From contig DATIXQ010000083.1 of the NCBI GenBank assembly GCA_035518375.1, positions 1 through 32,231 on the forward strand: a stretch of 32,231 bases of DNA, given 5' to 3'. The translations under genes and the position numbers were made by a program. Origin of the DNA: DATJLY01 sp035518375. Its GTDB lineage: Bacteria > Pseudomonadota > Alphaproteobacteria > ATCC43930 > CGMCC-115725. The notes beneath the pieces were generated by a model. That model was not told the origin of the DNA, did no database searches, and saw nothing but the letters and a program-made list of their open reading frames with translations. This document shows positions 9,364 to 18,827 of the stretch, in pieces (within the stretch, counting starts at the first letter, position 1; each line of letters starts with the position of its first letter).

Positions 9364-9924
9364 GTGGCATCCGAGGCGACAGGCGAAGGTGGGCTTGCCG
9401 AACGCTACGCGACCGCGCTCTTCGCGCTCGCGGACGAGCGCCGCGCGCTCGACGAAGTGGCGGGGGATCTCCGTAGCCTCAAGGCGCTCATCGACGAGAG
9501 CGCCGACCTGCGCCGCCTCATCCGCAGCCCCGTCATCGCCCGCAACGAGCAGGGCAATGCGATCGCGGCCTTGGCCGAGCGCGCCGGGCTCCAGACGATC
9601 ACGCGGAATTTCCTCGGGCTTCTGGCGCGCAACCGCCGCCTCTTCGCGCTGCCCGAGATGATCCGGCATTTCCTTGCCGAGCTGGCGCGGCGCCGCGGCG
9701 AGGTCACGGCCGAAGTCGCCGTGGCGCAGGAACTTTCCGCATCTCAGCGCGAGCGCATCACCGCCGAGCTCGCGCGCGCCGCGGGCCAGAAGGTGGCGCT
9801 CGACGTCCGCATCGATCCGAGCCTCCTCGCCGGCCTCACCGTGCGTTTGGGCTCTCGCCTCGTCGATGCCTCGCTCAAATCGAAGCTCCATCGCCTCGAG
9901 ATGGCCATGAAGGGGGTCCGTTAG
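9364..9924 (+). CDS. atpH: F1 ATP synthase delta subunit
   Basis: A 186-residue peripheral-stalk subunit (equivalent to mitochondrial OSCP) that ties F1 to the b subunits of F0. The N-terminal helical bundle begins GLAERYATALFALADE and contains NFLGLLARNRRLFALPEMI near residues 80-98; the C-terminal domain has VRIDPSLLAGLTVRLGSRLVDASLKSKL, the classic OSCP/delta signature. Length is normal. The start is a GTG at 9364 preceded by a weak purine-rich site; no ATG fits the fold better. It is the first gene of atpHAGDC and is 2 nt from atpA. Placement of F1 genes without F0 genes is the usual alphaproteobacterial split. Confidence 0.95.
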   Translation: MASEATGEGGLAERYATALFALADERRALDEVAGDLRSLKALIDESADLRRLIRSPVIARNEQGNAIAALAERAGLQTITRNFLGLLARNRRLFALPEMIRHFLAELARRRGEVTAEVAVAQELSASQRERITAELARAAGQKVALDVRIDPSLLAGLTVRLGSRLVDASLKSKLHRLEMAMKGVR

Positions 9925-9926
9925 AC

Positions 9927-11456
9927 ATGGAGATTAGAGCGGCGGAAATCTCCGCCATTCTGAAGCAGCAGATCGCCGATTTCGGCACCGAGGCCGATGT
10001 CGCCGAGGTGGGCCAGGTGCTGTCGGTCGGCGACGGCATCGCCCGCATCTATGGCCTCGACAAGGTGCAGGCCGGCGAGCTTGTGGAGTTCCCCTCGGGC
10101 GTCAAAGGCATGGCGCTCAATCTCGAGAGCGACAATGTCGGCGTCGTGATCTTCGGCGACGACAGCGGCATCCGCGAAGGCGACACGGTGAAGCGTACCG
10201 GCGCCATCGTCGACGTGCCCGTCGGGCGCGGGCTCTTGGGCCGCGTCGTCGATGCGCTCGGCAATCCGATCGACGGCAAGGGCGAGCTCACCGACGTGAC
10301 GCGCACGCGCGTCGAGGTGAAGGCGCCAGGCATCGTGCCGCGCCGCTCGGTGCACGAGCCTGTGCAGACCGGATTGAAGGCGATCGACGCGCTCGTGCCG
10401 ATCGGCCGCGGCCAGCGCGAGCTCATCATCGGCGACCGCCAGACCGGCAAGACCGCGGTCGCGATCGACGCCTTCCTCAACCAGAAGCCGGTGAACCAGT
10501 CGGGCGACGAGGCGCGCAAGCTCTATTGCATCTATGTCGCGGTCGGACAGAAGCGCTCGACCGTGGCGCAGATCGTGAAGACGCTGCAGGACTACGGCGC
10601 GCTCGACTATTCGATCGTGGTGGCGGCCACCGCATCGGAGCCGGCGCCGCTGCAATTCCTCGCGCCCTATGCCGGCTGCGCCATGGGCGAGTTCTTCCGC
10701 GACAACGGCATGCATGCCGTCATCGTCTACGACGATCTGTCGAAGCAGGCCGTCGCTTATCGCCAGATGTCGCTCCTGCTGCGCCGGCCGCCGGGCCGCG
10801 AGGCTTATCCGGGCGACGTCTTCTATCTGCACTCGCGGCTCCTCGAGCGTGCGGCCAAGATGAACGCCGATCACGGCTCGGGCTCGTTGACGGCGCTGCC
10901 GGTCATCGAGACGCAGGCCGGCGACGTCTCGGCCTATATCCCGACCAACGTCATCTCGATCACGGACGGGCAGATCTTCCTCGAGACCGAGCTCTTCTAT
11001 CGCGGCATCCGGCCCGCCATCAACGTGGGCCTCAGCGTGAGCCGCGTCGGCTCGGCGGCGCAGATCAAGGCGATGAAGCAGGTCGCCGGCCGCATCAAGC
11101 TTGAGCTTGCGCAGTACCGCGAGATGGCGGCCTTCGCGCAGTTCGCGTCCGACCTCGACCAGGCGACGCGCCGGCTTCTCGACCGCGGCGCGCGCTTGAC
11201 CGAGCTCCTGAAGCAGGCGCAATTCGCGCCGATGGCGGTCGAAGAGCAGGTCATATCGATCTTCGCCGGCACGCGCGGATATCTCGACAAGCTCGATGTC
11301 GGGCAGGTGACGCGCTACGAGGCGGCGCTGCTGTCGGAAGTGAAGGCGCGCGCGCCGGAAATCCTGGCCGCGATCCGCGACAAGCGCGAGCTGACGTCCG
11401 ACACGGAAAAGGCGCTCGCTGGCTTCCTCGATCGCTTCGCCCAGACCTTCGCCTGA
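9927..11456 (+). CDS. atpA: F1 ATP synthase alpha subunit
   Basis: A 509-residue non-catalytic nucleotide-binding subunit of the F1 hexamer. The N-terminal beta-barrel carries MEIRAAEISAILKQQIADF and the typical VLSVGDGIARIYGLD. The Walker A loop GDRQTGKT (K175) is intact, as are the DDLSKQAVAYRQMSLLLRRPPGREAYPGDVFYLHSRLLERAAK block and the arginine-finger region VGLSVSRVGSAAQIKAMK. Length and ends match the family. The ATG lies 2 nt after the atpH stop, with a GGGGG ribosome site inside the end of atpH, suggesting coupled translation. Confidence 0.97.
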   Translation: MEIRAAEISAILKQQIADFGTEADVAEVGQVLSVGDGIARIYGLDKVQAGELVEFPSGVKGMALNLESDNVGVVIFGDDSGIREGDTVKRTGAIVDVPVGRGLLGRVVDALGNPIDGKGELTDVTRTRVEVKAPGIVPRRSVHEPVQTGLKAIDALVPIGRGQRELIIGDRQTGKTAVAIDAFLNQKPVNQSGDEARKLYCIYVAVGQKRSTVAQIVKTLQDYGALDYSIVVAATASEPAPLQFLAPYAGCAMGEFFRDNGMHAVIVYDDLSKQAVAYRQMSLLLRRPPGREAYPGDVFYLHSRLLERAAKMNADHGSGSLTALPVIETQAGDVSAYIPTNVISITDGQIFLETELFYRGIRPAINVGLSVSRVGSAAQIKAMKQVAGRIKLELAQYREMAAFAQFASDLDQATRRLLDRGARLTELLKQAQFAPMAVEEQVISIFAGTRGYLDKLDVGQVTRYEAALLSEVKARAPEILAAIRDKRELTSDTEKALAGFLDRFAQTFA

Positions 11457-11459
11457 GAC

Positions 11460-12338
11460 ATGCCCAGCCTCAAGGATCTGCGGAACCGCATTCGCAGCGT
11501 CCGCTCGACGCAGAAGATCACGTCGGCGATGAAGATGGTGGCGGCCTCGCGCCTCCGTCGCGCACAGGAGCAGGCCGAAGCGGCACGGCCCTATGCGGCG
11601 CGGATGGAGCGCATGCTGGGCTCGCTCGCCGCGAATTTGCGCGGCATGGCGAACGCGCCGAAGCTTCTCGCCGGCACCGGGCAGGACAAGACGCACCTCA
11701 TCGTCGTCGCCGGCTCCGACCGCGGGCTCGCCGGCGGCTTCAACGCCTCGATCCTGCGCGAGACGCGGCGCACGATCCGCGCGCTCACGGCCGAGGGCAA
11801 AGAGGTGAAGCTCCTCACCGTCGGGCGGAAGCCGCGCGATGCGCTGCGCCGCGACTACGGCCGTCTTCTCGTCGAGAGCCTGACCGAGATCGGCCGCCCG
11901 CGCCTCACCTTCGAAACGGCGCAGGATCTGGGCACGCGTTTGACGCAGCGTTTCGCCGCGGGCGAGTTCGATGTCGCGACGATCGTCTATAATCGCTTCC
12001 GTTCGGCCATCACGCAGATCGTGACGAAGCAGCAGCTCATCCCGTTCGCCCCGCCCGCCGAGGCCGCTTCGGAGACGGGCGGCGGCATCTACGAATTCGA
12101 GCCGGACGAGAGCGAGATCCTCGACGCGCTCTTGCCGCGCGCGCTCGCCGTGCAGCTTTATGCAGCGCTCCTCGAGAACGCGGCGTCGGAGCAGGGCGCG
12201 CGCATGACGGCGATGGACAACGCCACGCGCAACGCCGGCGAGATGATCGACAAGCTCAACATGACCTACAACCGCACGCGCCAAGCCTCGATCACCAAGG
12301 AGCTGATCGAGATCATCTCTGGCGCGGAAGCGCTCTGA
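11460..12338 (+). CDS. atpG: F1 ATP synthase gamma subunit
   Basis: The 292-residue central rotor shaft of F1. The N-terminal coiled-coil helix MPSLKDLRNRIRSVRSTQKITSAMKMVAASRLRRAQ and the C-terminal helix with RMTAMDNATRNAGEMIDKLNMTYNRTRQASITKELIEIISGAEAL are the two strands of the shaft and are textbook for the family. The central Rossmann-like part includes SDRGLAGGFNASI near residues 88-100. It starts 3 nt after the atpA stop and is followed within 10 nt by atpD. Nothing unusual was seen. Confidence 0.97.
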   Translation: MPSLKDLRNRIRSVRSTQKITSAMKMVAASRLRRAQEQAEAARPYAARMERMLGSLAANLRGMANAPKLLAGTGQDKTHLIVVAGSDRGLAGGFNASILRETRRTIRALTAEGKEVKLLTVGRKPRDALRRDYGRLLVESLTEIGRPRLTFETAQDLGTRLTQRFAAGEFDVATIVYNRFRSAITQIVTKQQLIPFAPPAEAASETGGGIYEFEPDESEILDALLPRALAVQLYAALLENAASEQGARMTAMDNATRNAGEMIDKLNMTYNRTRQASITKELIEIISGAEAL

Positions 12339-12348
12339 GGAAGACTCC

Positions 12349-13772
<1,424 letters not shown>

Positions 13773-13773
<1 letters not shown>

Positions 13774-14231
13774 TGGCAGACAAGCTGCAATTCGAGCTGG
13801 TGGGGCCGGAGAAGCTTCTGTTGTCCGAGCCCGTCGGCATGGTGGTGGTGCCGGGCACTGAGGGGAATTTCGGCGTGCTGCCCGGGCACGCGCTTTTCAT
13901 CTCGACGGTGCGGCCGGGCGTGATCGATGTCTATGCAGAAGGCCTGCCAAATATCACCGAGCGCATCTTCGTCTCGGGCGGCTTCGCCGAGGTGACGCCC
14001 GAGCGCTGCACCGTGCTCGCGGACGAGGCCCTTCCGCTCTCATCGCTCGACCGCGCGGCGCTCGAGGCGGAAGCGCGCGAGCTCGAAGGCCGCGCCGCGG
14101 CGCTCCGTGATCAGACGGCGCGGCTTTCGGGCGCCGAGCGCGACGCCGCGCTGAGCGAGCTTGCCGCGGCTGAGCGTCACCGCGCCGTAACGGAAGCAAA
14201 GCTCGACGCGCTCGGCACAGCGCAGCACTAA
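13773..14231 (+). CDS. atpC: F1 ATP synthase epsilon subunit
   Basis: A 152-residue rotor subunit that couples gamma to the c-ring and can inhibit ATP hydrolysis. The N-terminal beta-sandwich is clear: LQFELVGPEKLLLSEPVGMVVVPGTEGNFGVLPGHAL, then VSGGFAEVTPERCTVLADEA. The C-terminal part is an Ala/Glu/Arg-rich helical hairpin (about 90-150), slightly longer than in E. coli. The ATG shares its A with the atpD stop (TGATG at 13771-13775), so translation is coupled. It is the last gene of the operon; a long hairpin-forming repeat follows 24 nt later. Confidence 0.95.
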
Positions 14232-14255
14232 GCTTAAACGACACTTCTACCGACT

Positions 14256-14326
14256 GTCATTGCGAGCACGAGACGAAGCAAATCCTCCCGGGGATTGCTT
14301 CGTCGCTTTCGGCTCCGCGCAATGAC
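14256..14326 (+). repeat. palindromic intergenic repeat (REP/MITE-like hairpin) after atpC
   Basis: Outer arms GTCATTGCG (14256-14264) and CGCAATGAC (14318-14326) are perfect inverted repeats. Inner arms ACGAAGCAA (14273-14281) and TTGCTTCGT (14295-14303) are also perfect, followed by TCC/GGA around a short loop. The 'GTCATTGCGA...GACGAAGCAATCC' wording belongs to a type of short palindrome I know as scattered between genes in many proteobacterial genomes. It sits between convergent atpC and the YXWGXW gene, where it could also act as a bidirectional transcription barrier. Confidence 0.7.
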
Positions 14327-14335
14327 GGCAGTGCG

Positions 14336-15280
14336 TCAATCGTGGTGGTGGTCGTCCCCGCCACCGCCGGCTTGATGCTCATCGTGGCCGCCGCCCGGAT
14401 GCCCGTCGGCGGCGTGGCCCTCTTCGTGTGCCGGTGCTGGCCCCGGCCCCGGCGGCGCGTGCTGAGCCCCGGCCGGGTGCACGTTGCCGGGTGCAGCCTC
14501 GGGATGCGGGGCGCCTGGACCACCCGCATGCGCGGCCTCGGGATGGGGAGCGCCGGGACCGCCCGCCGTATGCGGTGCGGGTGCACGCGGCGCCTGCGCC
14601 GGACGTGGCGTCGCGGCGAAGGACGCCGCCGGCGCGCCGTGATTGACCGAGGCGCGGAGCTGCGGGTTGGCGCTCGCGACATGTTCGTGCTGCGTCTGCA
14701 ACGAAGTCGGAGCGCGATGCGACTCGTGTGCTGCCGCCTGCTCTTGCGCGTTGGGCCGCGCCGTGAGGCCGCCGGCGCCGCCGTTGAAGCTGACGCGCGT
14801 CGTGTTGTTGACGACCGTCTTGGTGTAGACGTTGTGAATCTGGACGTTATGCACGTTGTTGACGGCGGTGTTGTAGAAGAACGCACCGTGCGCCCAGTAG
14901 CCGCCTTCGTAGCCGACGCCGAGATAGCCGAAGCCGTAATTGACGCCGCCGTAGAAGCCCACGTGCGGGCCCCAATAGCCCGCGTGCCAGCGGAACACGC
15001 CGTCGACCCAGCCCCAATAGCCCGGCGTCCATAAGAGCCCGACCGCGGGCGGCAGGACCCACGTGCCAGGCACCCAGTAATACCCGTCAGGGCCCCAAGC
15101 CCAATAACCCGGCGTCCAGATATAGCCGGGCGCGGGAATGGCCGGCTGCACATAAACGGGAAGTGGCGGCGGCGCCACTGTGATCGAAACGCCGACCACC
15201 TGCGCGAAAGACGCGCCCGGTGCGGCGGCGTCCGCAAGCGCAAGCGCGAAAAGGTACGGCAAGGTTCGGCGAAGGCGCAT
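14336..15280 (-). CDS. secreted YXWGXW-repeat protein with low-complexity tail
   Basis: A 314-residue exported protein of unknown function. The ATG at 15280 has a GAGGC ribosome site and begins a clear signal peptide (MRLRRTLPYLFALALADAAAPGASFAQ); an in-frame extension to 15385 would bury it. The mature N-terminal half is Tyr/Trp/Gly/Pro-rich with repeated GYIWTPGYWAWG, GYYWVPGTWV and LLWTPGYWGW units, the YXWGXW motif found in many exported proteobacterial proteins. A GYWAHGAFFYNTAVNNVH-type Asn-rich middle follows. The C-terminal third is disordered Pro/Ala/Gly/His: a 13-residue unit containing AGGPGAPHPEAA occurs twice in tandem, and the protein ends in a His/Asp-rich patch (GGGGDDHHHD) that could bind metal. 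It lies downstream of the CYTH-CHAD gene, with 181 nt between. Confidence 0.85.
   Translation of the reverse strand: MRLRRTLPYLFALALADAAAPGASFAQVVGVSITVAPPPLPVYVQPAIPAPGYIWTPGYWAWGPDGYYWVPGTWVLPPAVGLLWTPGYWGWVDGVFRWHAGYWGPHVGFYGGVNYGFGYLGVGYEGGYWAHGAFFYNTAVNNVHNVQIHNVYTKTVVNNTTRVSFNGGAGGLTARPNAQEQAAAHESHRAPTSLQTQHEHVASANPQLRASVNHGAPAASFAATPRPAQAPRAPAPHTAGGPGAPHPEAAHAGGPGAPHPEAAPGNVHPAGAQHAPPGPGPAPAHEEGHAADGHPGGGHDEHQAGGGGDDHHHD
14496..14573 (-). repeat. 39-nt in-frame tandem repeat in the tail of the YXWGXW protein
   Basis: Two imperfect 39-nt copies, beginning at 14496 and 14535 on the plus strand, encode the duplicated GGPGAPHPEAA unit. A small coding tandem duplication in a disordered region. 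Confidence 0.6.
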
Positions 15281-15440
15281 GGTTGATTGCCTCGTGCGGT
15301 TTTGTGCGTAACGGTCACTGGGAAGAACGGCCGCAGTCTGGCGCTTCGCCCATTCTTTACCGTGGCAAAAGAAGGACAGGGGCACGGCGATTTAGCGGGA
15401 AGCCCCGTTCACCCTTCTTTGCCGCGCGGGGAGTCTTGTG

Positions 15441-15458
15441 CTCGCCCTAAAGGGCGAG
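15441..15458 (-). terminator. stem-loop just after the CYTH-CHAD stop codon
   Basis: A perfect 8-bp inverted repeat (CTCGCCCT / AGGGCGAG) with a 2-nt centre begins 3 nt after the TAG stop of the CYTH-CHAD gene. There is no T-run, so termination is only a guess. The rest of the 15281-15440 gap, which must hold the promoter of the YXWGXW gene if it is transcribed separately, shows nothing I can name. Confidence 0.4.
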
Positions 15459-15461
15459 GAA

Positions 15462-17048
15462 CTATTCCGCTTCTTCCTTCCGGGCTGCGGCTTCGGACGC
15501 AGGCTCGGGCGGCAGCGGATGCCAGAACGGCTTGATGCGGCGCAGACGGCGCACATTGCGGCGCAGCTTCGGCTCCTCGTCGGCGAGGCCGCGAAAATGC
15601 CAGCCAAGCACGAGCCCCGCGTCGCGCCCGACCTCGACGGCGTTGTTGCCGGTCGGCCGCGCAAGCTCGTTCATCAGCGCCTGCGCCGTGCACACGTCGT
15701 TGAGGTGGCCAAGCTCCTCCTGCAGCGGCTTGACGCGCCGCATCACCGCCTTGACCTCGCCGGCGTCATAGAGCGGCCCGAGGAACTCGATCACATAGCG
15801 CAGCTTCTTCAAAGTAATGCGCAGCTGATGGCGCTCGGCGAGCGACTGCTTCTTGAAACCGCGACAGCGCTTTCTGACCTGGCGCCAGCGCCGCTCGATA
15901 AGGCGCGGCGCCACGTCGGAGATCGGGAGAAAAAGCGGCGCCGATTCTTCCGATGCCTTTTGCTCGCGCCAGCCTCGCGTCTCGAACCAGCGCGCGAGGC
16001 GCAAGGTCGCGGCGGCATAGCGGTGCGAGCCGATCGCTTCCTTGGCTCCGTCGTAGGCGGTACGGCGACGGCGTTTTGCCGCGTCGACGAGACGCTTCAG
16101 GTCCGCGTCCTCCGGCAGCGCGTCGCGCACGGGCCGCAGCAACCCGGTCGTGAACGCATCCCAGTTGCGCGCGGCCCCGAGGCTCGAGGCAAGCCATTTC
16201 AGCTCCTCGCGCGCCTGGCGGTAATCATCTGGAGGAAGCGCCGACTTGACCGCGGCAAGCGCCGAGCGCAGGCGGCGAAGCGCCACGCGCATCTGGTGGA
16301 ACGCCTCGCCCTCGCCAGCCAAGGCCGCGGGCTCGTAGCGCAAGAGCTGACCGATGCACTCGCGGCCCATCGCCTGGAGCACCGCCTCGACCGTCATGCC
16401 CGGCGCGATCGCGAACGGCTTCGCGCGCGCCGCTCCGGTGTCGGCGCCGGCGAGCCGGTAGCCGCGATCCGATTGGCTGCGCGTCTCGATCCGGAGCGGC
16501 GCCACATCGAGAAGCTTCAGCGCCATGTCGTAGAGCGCGGCCGGCTCGCCGCGCTTCAGCGCGAGCCCGACCTCGCAGAGCGGCTCGTTGGCGCCGCCGG
16601 CCTCGGCGCGGATCTCGCCCTCATCGAGCACGGCCGCGATCTCGACCGTGGGATCGCCGTCGACCGTGAACCGCGTGCGGCGCAGGTCGGTGTGGAAGAG
16701 CGGGTGCAGCTCATCCTCGGCGACGACCGCGGCAAGCCGCGGGCCGGATTCGGGCGCGGCCCGGTCCGGGCGGTCGCCGGCGATCGGATCGCGCCACTCC
16801 TCGCCGGGACCGCCATTGCCGCCGCGGTCGGCCAAGGCCTGCACGCGGCGCTGGTCCTGCGCTTCGATGGCGAGGCTCAGATGGTTCTGCCTGAGCTTCA
16901 GGTCGGCGGAGTCGAAATAGGTGCTGGTGACGTGCGACGGCGGTGAAGCGCCATTGCCGCCGCGCTCGGCCAAGGCGAGTTTCAATGCCGGAAAGTGCCG
17001 GGGGGATGTCACAAGCGTCAATTCGAGCTCAGTCACGGCGGGCCCCAT
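15462..17048 (-). CDS. CYTH-CHAD domain protein (polyphosphate-related)
   Basis: A 528-residue cytoplasmic protein. Residues about 6-205 form a CYTH domain (inorganic triphosphatase fold) and about 225-500 a CHAD domain, an alpha-helical bundle with conserved His/Arg/Lys that binds polyphosphate. CHAD landmarks are FHQMRVALRRLRSAL and RHQLRITLKKLRYVIEFLGPLY. In the CYTH part several catalytic positions look altered: the ExExK signature reads ELELT, and the usual ELELK strand reads EVGLALK. It also contains two short insertions that share the peptide ALA(E/D)RGGNG. The ATG at 17048 has no good ribosome site, so the exact start is uncertain. It follows the ABC ATPase gene on the same strand by 66 nt. 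The domain call is firm; enzymatic activity is doubtful. Confidence 0.85.
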   Translation of the reverse strand: MGPAVTELELTLVTSPRHFPALKLALAERGGNGASPPSHVTSTYFDSADLKLRQNHLSLAIEAQDQRRVQALADRGGNGGPGEEWRDPIAGDRPDRAAPESGPRLAAVVAEDELHPLFHTDLRRTRFTVDGDPTVEIAAVLDEGEIRAEAGGANEPLCEVGLALKRGEPAALYDMALKLLDVAPLRIETRSQSDRGYRLAGADTGAARAKPFAIAPGMTVEAVLQAMGRECIGQLLRYEPAALAGEGEAFHQMRVALRRLRSALAAVKSALPPDDYRQAREELKWLASSLGAARNWDAFTTGLLRPVRDALPEDADLKRLVDAAKRRRRTAYDGAKEAIGSHRYAAATLRLARWFETRGWREQKASEESAPLFLPISDVAPRLIERRWRQVRKRCRGFKKQSLAERHQLRITLKKLRYVIEFLGPLYDAGEVKAVMRRVKPLQEELGHLNDVCTAQALMNELARPTGNNAVEVGRDAGLVLGWHFRGLADEEPKLRRNVRRLRRIKPFWHPLPPEPASEAAARKEEAE

Positions 17049-17075
17049 GCAACAGGCCTAATTTTACAGTTTCAT

Positions 17076-17100
17076 GACAGCGGGCGCTAGACGGGCTGTC
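17076..17100 (-). terminator. weak stem-loop between ABC ATPase and CYTH-CHAD genes
   Basis: GACAGC (17076-17081) and GCTGTC (17095-17100) can pair across a 13-nt loop, 14 nt after the ATPase stop. There is no T-run. A possible transcription end for the ABC operon, or part of the CYTH-CHAD promoter region. Confidence 0.25.
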
Positions 17101-17114
17101 GCAATACGCTTCTT

Positions 17115-17918
17115 CTATCCCCGCGCACGCTCGACTTCGTCTTTCAAATGACCCCAGATGCCGTACACGATCTCGCCGTAGCGCGGATCGTGGCGCAGCT
17201 CGAGAACGCTGCGCGGGCGCTCCAGCGGCACGTCGATAATGGTCTTGGTCCGGCCGGGGCCCGCCGTCATCACCATGATCTTGTCGCCCAAGGTCACGGC
17301 CTCGTCGACGCTGTGAGTGATGAACACCACGGTCTTCTTGTCGGCTTCCCAGATGCGCAGCAACTCCTGGTGCAGGATGGTCCGGTTTTGTTCGTCCAGA
17401 GCGGAGAACGGCTCGTCCATCAGCAGGATATCGGGGTCGTTGGCGAAGGCGCGCGCGATCGAGACACGCTGGCGCATGCCGCCCGAGAGCTGATGCGGAT
17501 AGAGATGGGCAAAGCGCGTGAGCCCGGTGCGGTCAAGCCAGTGCCTGACCGCGCGCTCGGTCTCGTCCTTGCCGGCGCTACGCATGCGCAGGCCGTAGGC
17601 CGTGTTGTCCCACACCGTCATCCACGGGAAGATCGAGTCGCCCTGGAACACCATCGAGAATTGCGGCCGGCCGCGACTCGGGTCGGAGACCTCGACCGTG
17701 CCGCTTGTCACCTGCTCGAGCCCGCCGAGGATGCGCAGGAGCGTCGTCTTGCCGCAGCCCGACGGGCCGACGATAACGAAGAACGTGCCCTCGGCAATGT
17801 CGATCGACACGTCCTCGATCGCTCGCATCCCGCCGAAATGCTTGTGCAGGTTGCGGATGCCGATCTTGGCGGACGCCAGGGGCGCGCGTGGCGCGGCGGT
17901 CAAGCGTCCGTCTTCCAC
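17115..17918 (-). CDS. ABC transporter ATP-binding protein, nitrate/sulfonate/taurine type
   Basis: A 267-residue ATPase of the SsuB/TauB/NrtD class, powering import of small anions such as sulfonates, nitrate or bicarbonate. All motifs are intact: Walker A GPSGCGKTT (about 52-60), Q-loop MVFQGDSIFPWMTVWDN, signature LSGGMRQRVSIARA, Walker B ILLMDEPFSALDEQNR, and the switch His in FITHSVDEA. The start is a GTG at 17918, overlapping the end of the permease gene by 19 nt; no ATG exists before the first conserved strand. It forms a two-gene unit with the permease. A classical SsuA/TauA-type binding protein gene is absent; the only binding protein nearby is the divergent ModA-like one. Confidence 0.93.
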   Translation of the reverse strand: MEDGRLTAAPRAPLASAKIGIRNLHKHFGGMRAIEDVSIDIAEGTFFVIVGPSGCGKTTLLRILGGLEQVTSGTVEVSDPSRGRPQFSMVFQGDSIFPWMTVWDNTAYGLRMRSAGKDETERAVRHWLDRTGLTRFAHLYPHQLSGGMRQRVSIARAFANDPDILLMDEPFSALDEQNRTILHQELLRIWEADKKTVVFITHSVDEAVTLGDKIMVMTAGPGRTKTIIDVPLERPRSVLELRHDPRYGEIVYGIWGHLKDEVERARG

Positions 17919-18703
17919 GGGATGAGCCAGCGTTCGAGTTCATTGAGGGCGAGCGTCATCACGAAGCCGATAATGGCGATGACGAAGAGCCCGACATACA
18001 TGCGCTCGACGGAAAACGTCTCCCACGCGCTCCAGATCATGTAGCCGATGCCGCTTTTGGCGCCGACCATCTCGGCGATGGCGATGAGGATGAGGCCGAG
18101 CCCGGCTCCGAGCTTCACGCCGGTCATGATGAAGGGGAGCGCGCCCGGGAGCGCGATGGTGCGAAAGGTCGCCATGCGATTGGCGCGAAAGCTCTTGCCG
18201 ACGTCGAGATAGACGCGGCTGATCTGTAAGACGCCGGCGGTCGAGTTGATGGCGATGGGATAGAACACGCCGATCGCCACCATCATCACCTTCGACATCT
18301 CGCCAAGGCCGAAGATGAGGAGGATGAGCGGCAGGATCGAGCTTTTCGGGATGGGATATGTGGCGGCGATGAGCGGGTCGACGAAGGCGCGGATGGGCCG
18401 CGAGATACCCATGACGATGCCGAGGATGAGGGCCGGAATGCCGCCCAGGAGGAAGCCGAAGAAGAGACGCTGGAGGCTGATTGAGGTGTCGGTCCACAGC
18501 TCGCCCGTTTGCGCCGTGGCGACGAGCGCGCGCAGGATTGAGGAAGGCGCCGGGAAGAAACGCGTGTCGATCGCGCCCAGCTGCGCCGCAAGCTCCCAAG
18601 CGAGCAGCAAACCCACGGGTGACGCGACGGAGATAATGCGGTCGCGGCGCTTTTGCGCGACGCGCTTTCGCTCGCCCAGATCGGTTATGGCAATGGCCGC
18701 CAT
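17900..18703 (-). CDS. ABC transporter permease, SsuC/TauC/NrtB type
   Basis: A 267-residue inner-membrane permease with about six membrane helices (near 29-45, 70-95, 100-125, 128-150, 185-215 and 230-258). The SsuC-like landmarks are ASPVGLLLAWELAAQLGAIDTRFFPAPSSIL near the N-terminus, IPKSSILPLILLIFGLGEMSKV in the middle, and the EAA-like coupling loop RTIALPGALPFIMTGVKLGAGLGLILIAIAEMVGAKSGIGYMI. The ATG at 18703 is preceded by GGGAGGT and matches the family start; a longer in-frame form to 18778 looks like non-coding leader. It is transcribed away from the ModA-like gene, with 124 nt between the two starts. Confidence 0.92.
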   Translation of the reverse strand: MAAIAITDLGERKRVAQKRRDRIISVASPVGLLLAWELAAQLGAIDTRFFPAPSSILRALVATAQTGELWTDTSISLQRLFFGFLLGGIPALILGIVMGISRPIRAFVDPLIAATYPIPKSSILPLILLIFGLGEMSKVMMVAIGVFYPIAINSTAGVLQISRVYLDVGKSFRANRMATFRTIALPGALPFIMTGVKLGAGLGLILIAIAEMVGAKSGIGYMIWSAWETFSVERMYVGLFVIAIIGFVMTLALNELERWLIPWKTDA

Positions 18704-18827
18704 CGGCACCTCCCACGCGCTTTTCTTCGGGCGGCCGCAGCATAGCCGAGACCCCGCCATTCGCGAAGCCGCGCGCATTGCCGCGTCATGGTAAAGTTAA
18801 TTTGAGGCGGCTGAGGAACCTAGGCGG

